42,208 nt of DNA, from NCBI RefSeq assembly GCF_003703475.1, contig NZ_RDQM01000018.1, positions 1 to 42,208 of the forward strand, written 5' to 3'. Source of the DNA: Allofranklinella schreckenbergeri (GTDB lineage Bacteria; Pseudomonadota; Gammaproteobacteria; Burkholderiales; Burkholderiaceae_C). A program made the translations under genes and the position numbers. Under the pieces are notes generated by a model. The model saw only the letters and a list, made by a program, of their open reading frames with translations, did no database searches and was not told the DNA's origin. Below, in pieces: positions 15,032-23,461 of the stretch; the first letter of the stretch is position 1; each line of letters starts with the position of its first letter.

Positions 15032-16081
15032 TCAAGGCATGGTAGCCGCCAAGGTCGCGCGGCCATCGCGCTGCGGCCACAGCTCCAGCGCCCACAGCGC
15101 CAGCGTCAGCACCGCAATGCACAGGCCGAACACGCCCAGGATGCCCATCAGCCCTTCACCGCCCAAGGGCATGTGATAGACGTACAGGCCTGCACCGTAC
15201 TTGGGCACGCCTTGCACGCCCATGAACAAGGCCCAGCGAAAACCCCAGGCCGCCGCGCACACCGCCGTGCCCAGCGCCACGATCATGGGGCGCGAATGCA
15301 GCCACCAGGCCGGGCGCAACCACAGCACCATCACGATCACGCCCAGAATGACCGACAGCCACAGGCTGATGCGCCAGATGGGAAAGTACGCATACAACTG
15401 CTGCGCGGCCAGGAAGGAGGGCAGTTGCCACACATAACCGCTCACCGCCCAAGCGCAGGCCACGGCCAGCAGGGCCACGCTCAGGGCCAGGCCCAGTTTG
15501 CCCAGCCAGGCGCGCACGGCCACGTCCCGCCCCGGCGCCATCCACAGCGTCAGTCCCAGCATGCAGCCCACGGCGGCCAACCAGGCGGTCAGCGTCAAAT
15601 TCAGCGGCACCCAGGGGTTGTTCCACAAGGGGCGCGAGCGCACGATGGCCACTTCCGCACCGGTGTACACGGCGATGGTGATGGCCGACACCACCAAAGC
15701 CAGCGAGAGAATGCGCATCCAGCGCTGCCAGCCCAGCCACCAGGTGGCGCACAGCCCCAGCGAGAGGGTGACGAACACGGGCAGCAGCAACGCGCCCAGC
15801 GACATCCACGACCACGGCGTCAGATACGCATAAAAGTGCCAAAAGCGCGCGGGCTGGTGCAAATCGGCCAGCAGGGCCACCGGGGCGCTGATGGCCGTGA
15901 CCGCCAGCAGCACCATCGCCAGCGGCAACGCTTTGGCCGCTGGGCGCTGCTCGGGCGCCCACACGCCCCACGCTGCCAGCATGGCCGCGCCGGTGGCCAT
16001 GCCGATGAGAAAGAAATACTGCACGGCCCAAGGCAACCAGGCCGCTTCGTAATAAGGCGTCAACAACTCGATGATGTCCAT
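15032..16081 (-). CDS. ttrC: Tetrathionate reductase membrane subunit C (NrfD family)
   Basis: 349 residues with about nine hydrophobic helices across the whole length, typical of NrfD/TtrC quinol-oxidising membrane anchors. It begins MDIIELLTPYYEAAWLPWAV, and the first loop has the family-type YFFLIGMATGAA. TtrC takes electrons from menaquinol and passes them to TtrB and then TtrA. The start is supported by AAGGAGAAACACC upstream. It sits about 48 bp after ttrB and 133 bp before the ttrA start; the repeat fills most of that last spacer. Confidence 0.87.
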   Translation of the reverse strand: MDIIELLTPYYEAAWLPWAVQYFFLIGMATGAAMLAAWGVWAPEQRPAAKALPLAMVLLAVTAISAPVALLADLHQPARFWHFYAYLTPWSWMSLGALLLPVFVTLSLGLCATWWLGWQRWMRILSLALVVSAITIAVYTGAEVAIVRSRPLWNNPWVPLNLTLTAWLAAVGCMLGLTLWMAPGRDVAVRAWLGKLGLALSVALLAVACAWAVSGYVWQLPSFLAAQQLYAYFPIWRISLWLSVILGVIVMVLWLRPAWWLHSRPMIVALGTAVCAAAWGFRWALFMGVQGVPKYGAGLYVYHMPLGGEGLMGILGVFGLCIAVLTLALWALELWPQRDGRATLAATMP

Positions 16082-16129
16082 GGTGTTTCTCCTTGCCTAT
16101 TCATGTGTGCTCTGGATCGGGTGGCGCGC

Positions 16130-16951
16130 TCAATGCTCGGCAATCAGGCGCACGCTGGCTTGCCCATCGATGCCATTGACGAACTCATCGGGCAGGCCGA
16201 TGTAGAACACGCGGGGGGCGGTATTCATGCCGGGTTTGAGGACTTTGATCTCCTCCTTGGACTCGGCCATGCGGCGGTTGATCTCGCTGTTCGGGTCCAT
16301 CAAATCGCCAATCACGCGCGCGCCGCCCACGCAGCTCTCCACACAGGCGGGCAGCAGGCCCACCTCCAGGCGATGCTCGCAGAACGTGCACTTGTCGGCC
16401 GTTTGCGTCTCGTGGTTGATGAAGCGCGCGTCGTAGGGGCAGGCCTGCACGCAATAGCCGCAGCCCACGCAGCGAGTGTTGTCCACCAGCACCACGCCAT
16501 CCTCGCGCTGAAAGGTCGCCTGCACGGGGCAGACCGGCACGCAGGGCGGGTTGTCGCAGTGGTTGCACAGGCGCGGCAGGCTCACCATCGCGGGGGCCGT
16601 GCCATCGTTGCGGTCGATCTCGTACTGCAACACCGTGGTGCGGAACTGCCCAATGGGCGGCTGGTTCTCCGCCGAGCAACTGACCGTGCAGGCCTGGCAG
16701 CCGATGCACTTGCGCATGTCGATCAGCATGCCAAAGCGCTTGCCTTCCATGCCGGGGCGGCGCGGCGGCTGGTCGTTAATACCCGCCTGCGCGGGCAGGA
16801 TGGGGATGACCGTGGCCGTGGCGCTCAGCCCCAGCAATTGCTTGAGAAAGCCGCGCTTGCCGCCCGGCGCAGGCGCAGCGGCTGACTTGGCGCAGCCCTC
16901 GCTCTCGGGGGCATTACCACAGCGACGGAAAGGGTTGGGGATGTAGGGCAT
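16130..16951 (-). CDS. ttrB: Tetrathionate reductase iron-sulfur subunit B
   Basis: 273 residues. Four ferredoxin-type cysteine clusters are visible: CIGCQACTVSC, CNHCDNPPCVPVC, CVGCGYCVQAC and CTFC with CVESC, giving four [4Fe-4S] centres. The stretch NPPCVPVCPVQATFQREDG and the following blocks match what I know of Salmonella TtrB very closely. The signal KRGFLKQLLG near 30 is a Tat signal with Lys-Arg in place of Arg-Arg; the same deviation is known in Salmonella TtrB. The start MPYIPNPF at 16951 is preferred. An ATG at 16987 would add 12 polar residues and cannot be excluded. First gene of ttrBCA. No ttrSR two-component genes are adjacent. Confidence 0.92.
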   Translation of the reverse strand: MPYIPNPFRRCGNAPESEGCAKSAAAPAPGGKRGFLKQLLGLSATATVIPILPAQAGINDQPPRRPGMEGKRFGMLIDMRKCIGCQACTVSCSAENQPPIGQFRTTVLQYEIDRNDGTAPAMVSLPRLCNHCDNPPCVPVCPVQATFQREDGVVLVDNTRCVGCGYCVQACPYDARFINHETQTADKCTFCEHRLEVGLLPACVESCVGGARVIGDLMDPNSEINRRMAESKEEIKVLKPGMNTAPRVFYIGLPDEFVNGIDGQASVRLIAEH

Positions 16952-16990
16952 AGGGGTCTTCTCTGTTTCTTTTTGCTTTGTACGCATCGC

Positions 16991-17000
16991 CCCAATTGGG
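16991..17000. promoter_or_regulatory. Palindrome upstream of ttrB
   Basis: CCCAATTGGG is a perfect 10-bp palindrome 40 bp upstream of the ttrB start, in the 155-bp spacer that must hold the ttr promoter. It may be a regulator site; nothing else in the sequence ties it to a known factor. Confidence 0.3.
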
Positions 17001-17082
17001 ACGACACACGAAGCGTAGAGAGCCGCTCGCCCGTTGAAAATCAGAACATCGGCAGTCGGAATAGATGAAATTACCTATTGGC

Positions 17083-17108
17083 TTAGAGCGCGTGATGCAC
17101 TTTGCGCT
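17083..17108 (+). repeat. Solo IS427-type terminal repeat
   Basis: TTAGAGCGCGTGATGCACTT followed by TGCGC matches the left end of the MITE at 919 over about 25 bp with two mismatches. No partner end is found nearby. It abuts the 3' end of the IclR-family gene, whose stop codon lies at its inner edge. Either an element was lost here or the end belongs to a rearranged copy. Confidence 0.7.
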
Positions 17109-17907
17109 ACAGCACCGCGCGCAGCTCGTGCGCTGCCTCTTGCAACAGCGGCAAATACACGCGCTGCAACTGCGCGGCGCTATCGCCCGCGGTGCGCACC
17201 ACCACATTGAGCGCGGCATGGGTGCGGCCTTGCATATCCAGCAGCGGCACGGCCAGGGCGCACACGCCGCATTCGTGCTGTTCGCTGGCCAAGGCGTAGC
17301 CCTGGCTGCGCGCCTGGGCAATGGCGGCATGCAGCGCGTCCGCCTGGGTGTGGGTGTTGGCCGTCAACCGCGCCAGCCCAGCAGGCAATAGCGCCTGCTG
17401 TGCCAGCCAGGCATGCAGCTCACCCTGCGGCAAGGCGGCCAGCAGCACCTGCCCGGTGGAAGTGGCATGCAGTGGCAGGCGCGCGCCCAAATGCAGGCCA
17501 TGCGGCAGCATGGGGCCAACGCGCTCCAGCGGCCCGCTGCGCGCGACGATGACGCCCTCGTGCTGGTCGCGCACCACCACGGAATGGGCCGCTTGCGAGC
17601 GCAAGCTGAGCCGATTAAGCACCGGCTGCACCAGCCTCGGCAGCCGCGCCGACGCCAGATAGCTGCCGGAAAAGCGCAGCACTTTGGGCGCCAGCCAAAA
17701 GGCGCCGCTGCCATCGGTTTCCAGATAGCCCAGCGCTGCCAGGGTCAACAAATGCCGACGTGCGGCGGCGCGGGTCAGGCCCGCACGCTCGGCTGCCTGG
17801 GTGGCGTTGAGGCGTTGGCGCTGGGTGTCGAAGCTCTCCAGAATCGCCAGGCCGCGCGCCAGGGCGTCGATGAAATCCTGTGTTTTGACAACCGGCTCCT
17901 GGCTCAT
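17107..17907 (-). CDS. IclR-family regulator (PobR/PcaU type)
   Basis: 266 residues. The N-terminal winged helix-turn-helix (about 11-75) contains ARGLAILESF and LTRAAARRHLLTL; the C-terminal IclR effector domain (about 85-260) has LPLHATSTGQVLLAAL and the late Cys-containing segment EHECGVCALAVPL usual for the family. IclR proteins of the PcaR/PobR/PcaU branch bind aromatic acids and activate pca/pob genes. It is divergent from pobA with 149 bp between the start codons and a perfect 18-bp inverted repeat in the middle, so it is most likely the pobA activator responding to 4-hydroxybenzoate. A solo IS end abuts its 3' end. Confidence 0.85.
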   Translation of the reverse strand: MSQEPVVKTQDFIDALARGLAILESFDTQRQRLNATQAAERAGLTRAAARRHLLTLAALGYLETDGSGAFWLAPKVLRFSGSYLASARLPRLVQPVLNRLSLRSQAAHSVVVRDQHEGVIVARSGPLERVGPMLPHGLHLGARLPLHATSTGQVLLAALPQGELHAWLAQQALLPAGLARLTANTHTQADALHAAIAQARSQGYALASEQHECGVCALAVPLLDMQGRTHAALNVVVRTAGDSAAQLQRVYLPLLQEAAHELRAVL

Positions 17908-17933
17908 GCCGCCTCCCTTGCCAATGGGGTGTT

Positions 17934-17972
17934 TTGCGCGCTATGCGCGCAGGCTGCGCGCATAGCGCGCAA
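17934..17972. promoter_or_regulatory. Perfect 18-bp inverted repeat in the pobA/IclR intergenic region
   Basis: The arm TTGCGCGCTATGCGCGCA (17934-17951) and its exact reverse complement (17955-17972) are separated by GGC. It is in the centre of the divergent spacer, 27 bp from the regulator start and 84 bp from the pobA start. This fits the operator of the adjacent IclR regulator, whose relatives bind long palindromic sites. It could also be a cruciform-forming repeat unrelated to regulation. Confidence 0.6.
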
Positions 17973-18014
17973 CGACCGCCGCCGCCCGTGGAACCTGACG
18001 CTGCTGCGCCCTAA

Positions 18015-19232
<1,218 letters not shown>

Positions 19233-19251
19233 ATCTCGGCAACAGCATCCG

Positions 19252-20295
19252 TCAAGCGACGGGTGCCATGCCTGCCGCTTCGATCACTTTGCGCCAGCGC
19301 AAAGTGTCGCTCTCCAGCAGTTGCGCCAGCCCCTCAGCCGTGCTGGCCGCCGGGCGCACCCCCAGGCGGGTGAGTTGCTGCTGCACTTCGTCCTGGGCCA
19401 GCGCGTGATGCACAGCGGCATTGAGCCGCTGCACGACAGCGGGCGGCGTGCGCTGAGGCACGGCCAAGCCGTTCCAGGAGCTGACCAGAAAATCCGCCAG
19501 CCCAGCCTCTGCGGCCGTAGGCGTATCCGGCAACAGCGGATGGCGCGCGGCCGCCGTCACAGCCAGCGCGCGAATGCTGCCAGCCGTCACATGCGCCAGC
19601 AGCGGGCTGAGGATATCCACCGCCACATCGATCTGGCCGCTGCGCAAGGCCGTGACGACTTCTGGCGAGCTTTTGTACGGCACCACCAAAGCGTCCACAC
19701 CGGCCTGAGCCTTGAGCATTTGCGCAGTCAGATTTTGCGTTGAACCTACAGCAATCGTGCCGATGCTGAGCTTGCCAGGCTGATCCTTGGCAAAGCGCAG
19801 CATTTGGGCCAGGTTTTGCCAGGGGGCGTCCTGGCGCACACACACGGCCAGGTCGAAATGCCCCAACGTGCTCACCGCCTGCAAATCGCGCCGCGCATCG
19901 AACGGCTGTTTGGGGAACAAGGTGGCACTGATGGCGGTGGCGTTGCTGATAAGCAGCAGCGTGTGCCCGTCAGGCTGCGCGCGCACCGCCGCACTGGTGG
20001 CGGTGATGCCGCCTGCGCCGGGGCGGTTGTCGATCACCAGCGGCTGGCCCAGGTCGGCCTCCATCGCCCGCGCCACGGTGCGCGCCGTCACATCGGCCAC
20101 GCCGCCCGCGCCAAAGGGCACGATCAAGCTCAAGGGCTTGTGCGGCCAGGCTGCACGTCCTTGCCCTGCTGGGGCGGTTTGCGCGAGCGCGCCCGGCCAG
20201 GCAGCGCACAGGCACGCAGACGCTCCGACCAGCAGCAGCGCCCTCCGGCCTAATACGGGTGTGGCTTCATCCTCAGTGGCACAAACATCAAGCAT
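19252..20295 (-). CDS. Bug/TctC-family periplasmic binding protein
   Basis: 347 residues. The N-terminus has a signal-peptide-like hydrophobic stretch at about 19-38 (LLLVGASACLCAAWPGALAQ) after a Arg-Arg pair. The mature part shows the Bug hallmarks PLSLIVPFGAGGVADVTAR, VIDNRPGAGG and FLVSSWNGLAVP. Bug proteins bind small carboxylates, including aromatic acids, either for a tripartite tricarboxylate transporter (TctAB) or as sensors. No TctA or TctB gene is near. It starts 2 bp after the stop of the TRAP large permease, so translation is coupled and it is the last gene of the pmd operon. Confidence 0.9.
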   Translation of the reverse strand: MLDVCATEDEATPVLGRRALLLVGASACLCAAWPGALAQTAPAGQGRAAWPHKPLSLIVPFGAGGVADVTARTVARAMEADLGQPLVIDNRPGAGGITATSAAVRAQPDGHTLLLISNATAISATLFPKQPFDARRDLQAVSTLGHFDLAVCVRQDAPWQNLAQMLRFAKDQPGKLSIGTIAVGSTQNLTAQMLKAQAGVDALVVPYKSSPEVVTALRSGQIDVAVDILSPLLAHVTAGSIRALAVTAAARHPLLPDTPTAAEAGLADFLVSSWNGLAVPQRTPPAVVQRLNAAVHHALAQDEVQQQLTRLGVRPAASTAEGLAQLLESDTLRWRKVIEAAGMAPVA

Positions 20296-20297
20296 GG

Positions 20298-21614
20298 CTA
20301 CAGCCTCAAAACAAACAACGACAGCGCCGGGAACGCCACCAGAATCAGCACGCGCACCAGATCACTGATGACAAAAGGGATGACCCCCCGGTAGGCTTGG
20401 CTGATGGTGATGTCCTCCGACATGGACTGGATGACAAACAAATTCATGCCCACCGGCGGCGTAATCAGACCCACTTCGGCCACCACCAGCACCAGGATGC
20501 CGAACCAGATGCCCAGCTCCTCGGGCGTGAGGCCGAAATCCAGCCCGGAGATCATCGGGTAAAAGATGGGAATGGTCAGCAAAATCATGGACATGGAGTC
20601 CATCACGCAGCCAAAGACAACGTAGAACAGCAAGATCGCCCAGAGGATTTCATAGGGCGAGAGGCCCAGCGTGCCAACCCATGCCGCCAGCTCTTGCGGC
20701 AGCATGGATAGGGCCAGAAAGGTGTTGTAGGCGGCCGCGCCCAGCACGATCATGAACAGCATGCCGGTGCTGGCGGCGGTGCTCTCGAAAATGCCTTTGA
20801 GGTTGGCCGCGCGCAGGCCGCCGCGCCACCAGGCCACCAAAGCGGTGCCCACGACCCCTACGGCTGCCCCTTCGGTGGGAGTGAACAGGCCGCTGTACAT
20901 GCCGCCGAGCACCAAGGCGAAAATCAGCAGCACGGGCCAGACTTGGCCTAGCGCGCGCCAGCGCTCAGCCCAGGGCAGCGGCTGCACCGTGCCTGCCAGG
21001 CTGGGCTTGATGCGCACCATGATGGCGATGGTGAGCATATAGCCCAGCGCCGCCACCACGCCCGGGACGAAGGCGGCGGCAAACATCTTGGCCACGTTTT
21101 GCTCGGCCAGGATGGCGTAGATGACCAGCACGATGGAGGGCGGAATCAATATCCCCAACGTGCCGCCCGCCGCCAGCGCGCCTACGGAGATGCTGTTGGC
21201 GTAGCCCGCACGGCGCAGCTCGGGAAGGGCCACCTGCCCCATGGTGGCAGCGGTGGCCAGCGAGGAGCCGCAAATGGCGCCAAAGCCCGCGCAAGCGCCC
21301 ACCGCTGCCATCGCCGCGCCGCCTTTGCGGTGGCCGATAAAGGCTTCCGCCGCCTTGAACAGCGCGCGCGACATGCCGCCTTGGCTGGCAAATTGCCCCA
21401 TGAGCAAAAACAGCGGAATGATGGACAGCGAATGGCTGGAGAACTGCCCGTAGGCCAGGGTTTGCATCTGGCTGAGCAAGGGCGCGAGGCTGCCGAAAAT
21501 CCACCACGAGCCGCCCAACCCCATCAGCAGCATGGACAGGCCAATGGGCACGCGCAAAAAAATCAGCAGCATCAATACGGGCAGCGACCACGCCGCCAAC
21601 ATCAACGGATCCAT
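20298..21614 (-). CDS. dctM: TRAP transporter large permease (DctM family)
   Basis: 438 residues, nearly all hydrophobic helices (about 12 segments), normal for DctM. It begins MDPLMLAAWSLPVLM; typical stretches are GLSMLLMGLGGSW, CAGFGAICGSSLATAATM, GTLGILIPPSIVLVIYAI, FTPTEGAAVGVVG and LITPPVGMNLFV. It forms the Na+-driven channel of a tripartite transporter with DctQ and the binding protein DctP. The start codon overlaps the dctQ stop (TGATG). Dct names denote the family only; the substrate is inferred to be an aromatic acid from the operon. Confidence 0.93.
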   Translation of the reverse strand: MDPLMLAAWSLPVLMLLIFLRVPIGLSMLLMGLGGSWWIFGSLAPLLSQMQTLAYGQFSSHSLSIIPLFLLMGQFASQGGMSRALFKAAEAFIGHRKGGAAMAAVGACAGFGAICGSSLATAATMGQVALPELRRAGYANSISVGALAAGGTLGILIPPSIVLVIYAILAEQNVAKMFAAAFVPGVVAALGYMLTIAIMVRIKPSLAGTVQPLPWAERWRALGQVWPVLLIFALVLGGMYSGLFTPTEGAAVGVVGTALVAWWRGGLRAANLKGIFESTAASTGMLFMIVLGAAAYNTFLALSMLPQELAAWVGTLGLSPYEILWAILLFYVVFGCVMDSMSMILLTIPIFYPMISGLDFGLTPEELGIWFGILVLVVAEVGLITPPVGMNLFVIQSMSEDITISQAYRGVIPFVISDLVRVLILVAFPALSLFVLRL

Positions 21615-22132
21615 CAGTGCCCTCCTTGCGGTGCGGTAAAGCGCAATGGCGGGCGCGCCAGGCCCACGTCTTCCAGCAAGCGCCACAGGTACACCAGGCA
21701 GCCAAACACGCCTGGCAGCAGGCAGGCGGCGTAGCCCCACCAGACGGGAAACTGGAGGATGAAGGTCAGCTCCTGCGTGGCGCGATAGTCCTGCATGCCA
21801 GCCGCCAGCCGCCAGGTCAGCAGCACCCATAGCAGCAGCATCACGGCATCACTGACGACGATAAGCAGCTTTTTCATCAACGGCGGATACAGGCCCCAGA
21901 ACAAATCCACCACGGCATGGCTGCGCGTGAGGTGCGTCCAGGGCAGAAAGCAGAAAACGGCAAAGGCGGTGCCCGCCTCCACCAGCTCGAAATCCCCGGG
22001 CACTGGCCCCAGGCCCCACTGGCTGAGGGCGCGGCCGCTGATGCTGACCACACTCAGCACGGCCAGCACGATCAGCACGGCCGCGCCCAGCCAGGCCAGC
22101 GCGCGGCTGATGCCATAAATCAGGTGTTGCAC
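21614..22132 (-). CDS. dctQ: TRAP transporter small permease (DctQ family)
   Basis: 172 residues with four hydrophobic helices and the DctQ-type segment FCFLPWTHLTRSHAVVDLFW. I place the start at the GTG at 22132 because AAGGAGG stands 8 bases upstream; the in-frame ATG at 22156 lies upstream of that site and has none of its own. It overlaps dctM by one base. The spacer to dctP upstream holds a 75-bp repeat. Confidence 0.88.
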   Translation of the reverse strand: MQHLIYGISRALAWLGAAVLIVLAVLSVVSISGRALSQWGLGPVPGDFELVEAGTAFAVFCFLPWTHLTRSHAVVDLFWGLYPPLMKKLLIVVSDAVMLLLWVLLTWRLAAGMQDYRATQELTFILQFPVWWGYAACLLPGVFGCLVYLWRLLEDVGLARPPLRFTAPQGGH

Positions 22133-22189
22133 GGTGTTGCCTCCTTTTTGGGTCAACGCGTTGGGAGCGATGGATGGCAGGAGGACTTA

Positions 22190-22264
22190 TTGCAAATCAA
22201 TAGGAAAATAAATCGCATTTTTTCGGCATGTTATGCCTACAGTTGATTTTTCATTGATCTGCAA
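22190..22264 (+). repeat. 75-bp AT-rich dispersed repeat, copy C
   Basis: Outer ends TTGCAAATCAATAGGAAAAT and CATTGATCTGCAA; core TTTTTTCGGCATG. It occupies the spacer between dctP and dctQ in the pmd operon, 37 bp before the dctP stop codon in window coordinates, that is just downstream of dctP in transcription. Confidence 0.88.
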
Positions 22265-22301
22265 CACTCCGAAGCCATCCAGGCGACACGTCGTGGGCCG
22301 C

Positions 22302-23357
22302 TTATTGCGCCGCGCCGCTGTGCTTGTCGAGCAGGCGCTGGGCTTCTTCGGCCAGTTTGGGGCCGTCGATGCCGCGCTGCTGCACCTCCTTGAACCAGCT
22401 CTGGCGCGTGGCCTGGGCGGCGTCTTTCCAGCGCTGGGTTTCGGCCTCGTCCAGCGTCACGATGTGGTTGCGCGCTTTTTGCGCCAAGTCGATGCCGGTT
22501 TGATCGGCAGCATCCATCACCAGACCAAACGCGCGTGCCACCTCAATGCCGGAGTTGGCATCGATCACGCGCTTGAGGTCATCGGGCAGCTTGTCGTAGC
22601 TGGCCTGGTTCATCAGCAGCCCAAAGGTCTGGGTGTACAAGCCCTTGGGGCCGCTAAAACCCGTGTGGTTTTTGACGATTTGCTGCACACGCAACGCGGG
22701 CACCACCTCCCAGGGCACGGTGGTGCCGTCGAGCACGCCCTTGGAGATGGCTTCGCTCACTTGCGGCACCGGCATGCCCACCGGCACGGCGCCAAGCTGC
22801 TCGAGCATGATGTTGATGATGCGCGAGCCGCCACGGATCTTCATGCCTCGCAAATCCTCCAGCTTGGCAATGGGCTTGCGGGTGTGGAACAGGCCGGGGC
22901 CGTGGGTGTGCACGGTGATGAGCTTGACGTCCTTGAACTCATCAGCGGCGTGGTTTTGCACGTATTCGTAAATGGCAGGCGAGGCCTGGGCTGCCGAGCC
23001 GATGGAAAAGGGCAGCTCGAACACTTCCGTCTTGGGGAAGCGCCCCGGGGTGTAGCCCAGCACCGTCCAGGAAAAATCCACCACGCCGTTGCGCGCCTGA
23101 TCGAACAAATCCGTGGGCTTGCCGCCCAGTTGCATGGCGGGGAAAAGCTGGATGCGCAGACGGCCATCGCTGTCTTTCTGGATTTTCTCGGCCCACTTGG
23201 CCAGCCCGTCTTTGGGGATGGGCGCCTGGGGCGGCAGAAAGTGGTGCAGGCGCAGGGTGTAGCGCTCCTGCGCGTGCGCGGCGCCGCTGGTCAGTGCGGC
23301 AATGGCCAGCGTGGCGGCGCTCAGGGCGCCGAGAAATTGCTTGCGATTCAAACGCAT
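22302..23357 (-). CDS. dctP: TRAP transporter periplasmic binding protein (DctP family)
   Basis: 351 residues beginning MRLNRKQFLGALSAATLAIA; the signal peptide ends near AHAQ at 26-29. DctP features include YTLRLHHFLPPQAPIP, FDQARNGVVDFSWTVLGY and the conserved arginine region DLRGMKIRGGSR, which carries the Arg that clamps the substrate carboxylate. Such proteins bind carboxylates in the periplasm and hand them to DctQM. In the context of pmd genes the ligand is probably an aromatic acid. AAGGAGACACACC upstream supports the start. Confidence 0.93.
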   Translation of the reverse strand: MRLNRKQFLGALSAATLAIAALTSGAAHAQERYTLRLHHFLPPQAPIPKDGLAKWAEKIQKDSDGRLRIQLFPAMQLGGKPTDLFDQARNGVVDFSWTVLGYTPGRFPKTEVFELPFSIGSAAQASPAIYEYVQNHAADEFKDVKLITVHTHGPGLFHTRKPIAKLEDLRGMKIRGGSRIINIMLEQLGAVPVGMPVPQVSEAISKGVLDGTTVPWEVVPALRVQQIVKNHTGFSGPKGLYTQTFGLLMNQASYDKLPDDLKRVIDANSGIEVARAFGLVMDAADQTGIDLAQKARNHIVTLDEAETQRWKDAAQATRQSWFKEVQQRGIDGPKLAEEAQRLLDKHSGAAQ

Positions 23358-23396
23358 GGTGTGTCTCCTTGTCGGTGTGTTGTTGTAGTGAGGGGG

Positions 23397-23426
23397 CCGC
23401 GCCGCCGCTTGCGGGCGGCGGCGCGG
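23397..23426. promoter_or_regulatory. GC-rich 12-bp hairpin between pmdC and dctP
   Basis: CCGCGCCGCCGC (23397-23408) is the exact reverse complement of GCGGCGGCGCGG (23415-23426), with a 6-base loop. There is no T-run, so it is not a standard terminator. It lies in the 104-bp spacer at the junction of the catabolic and transport halves of the operon, about 40 bp ahead of dctP in transcription, where it may affect RNA processing or partial termination. Confidence 0.6.
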
Positions 23427-23461
23427 GGCATTGCGCGGGCTGTGCGCAAGCTGTGCGCGAT

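Noticed and set aside
11404-15045. 1213-codon open frame opposite ttrA
   Set aside because: It is a GC-driven shadow of ttrA with no recognisable domain; ttrA has intact cysteine motifs and Tat signal.
17010-17060. FNR-type box upstream of ttrB (GATTTTCAA region)
   Set aside because: It does not fit TTGAT-N4-ATCAA closely enough.
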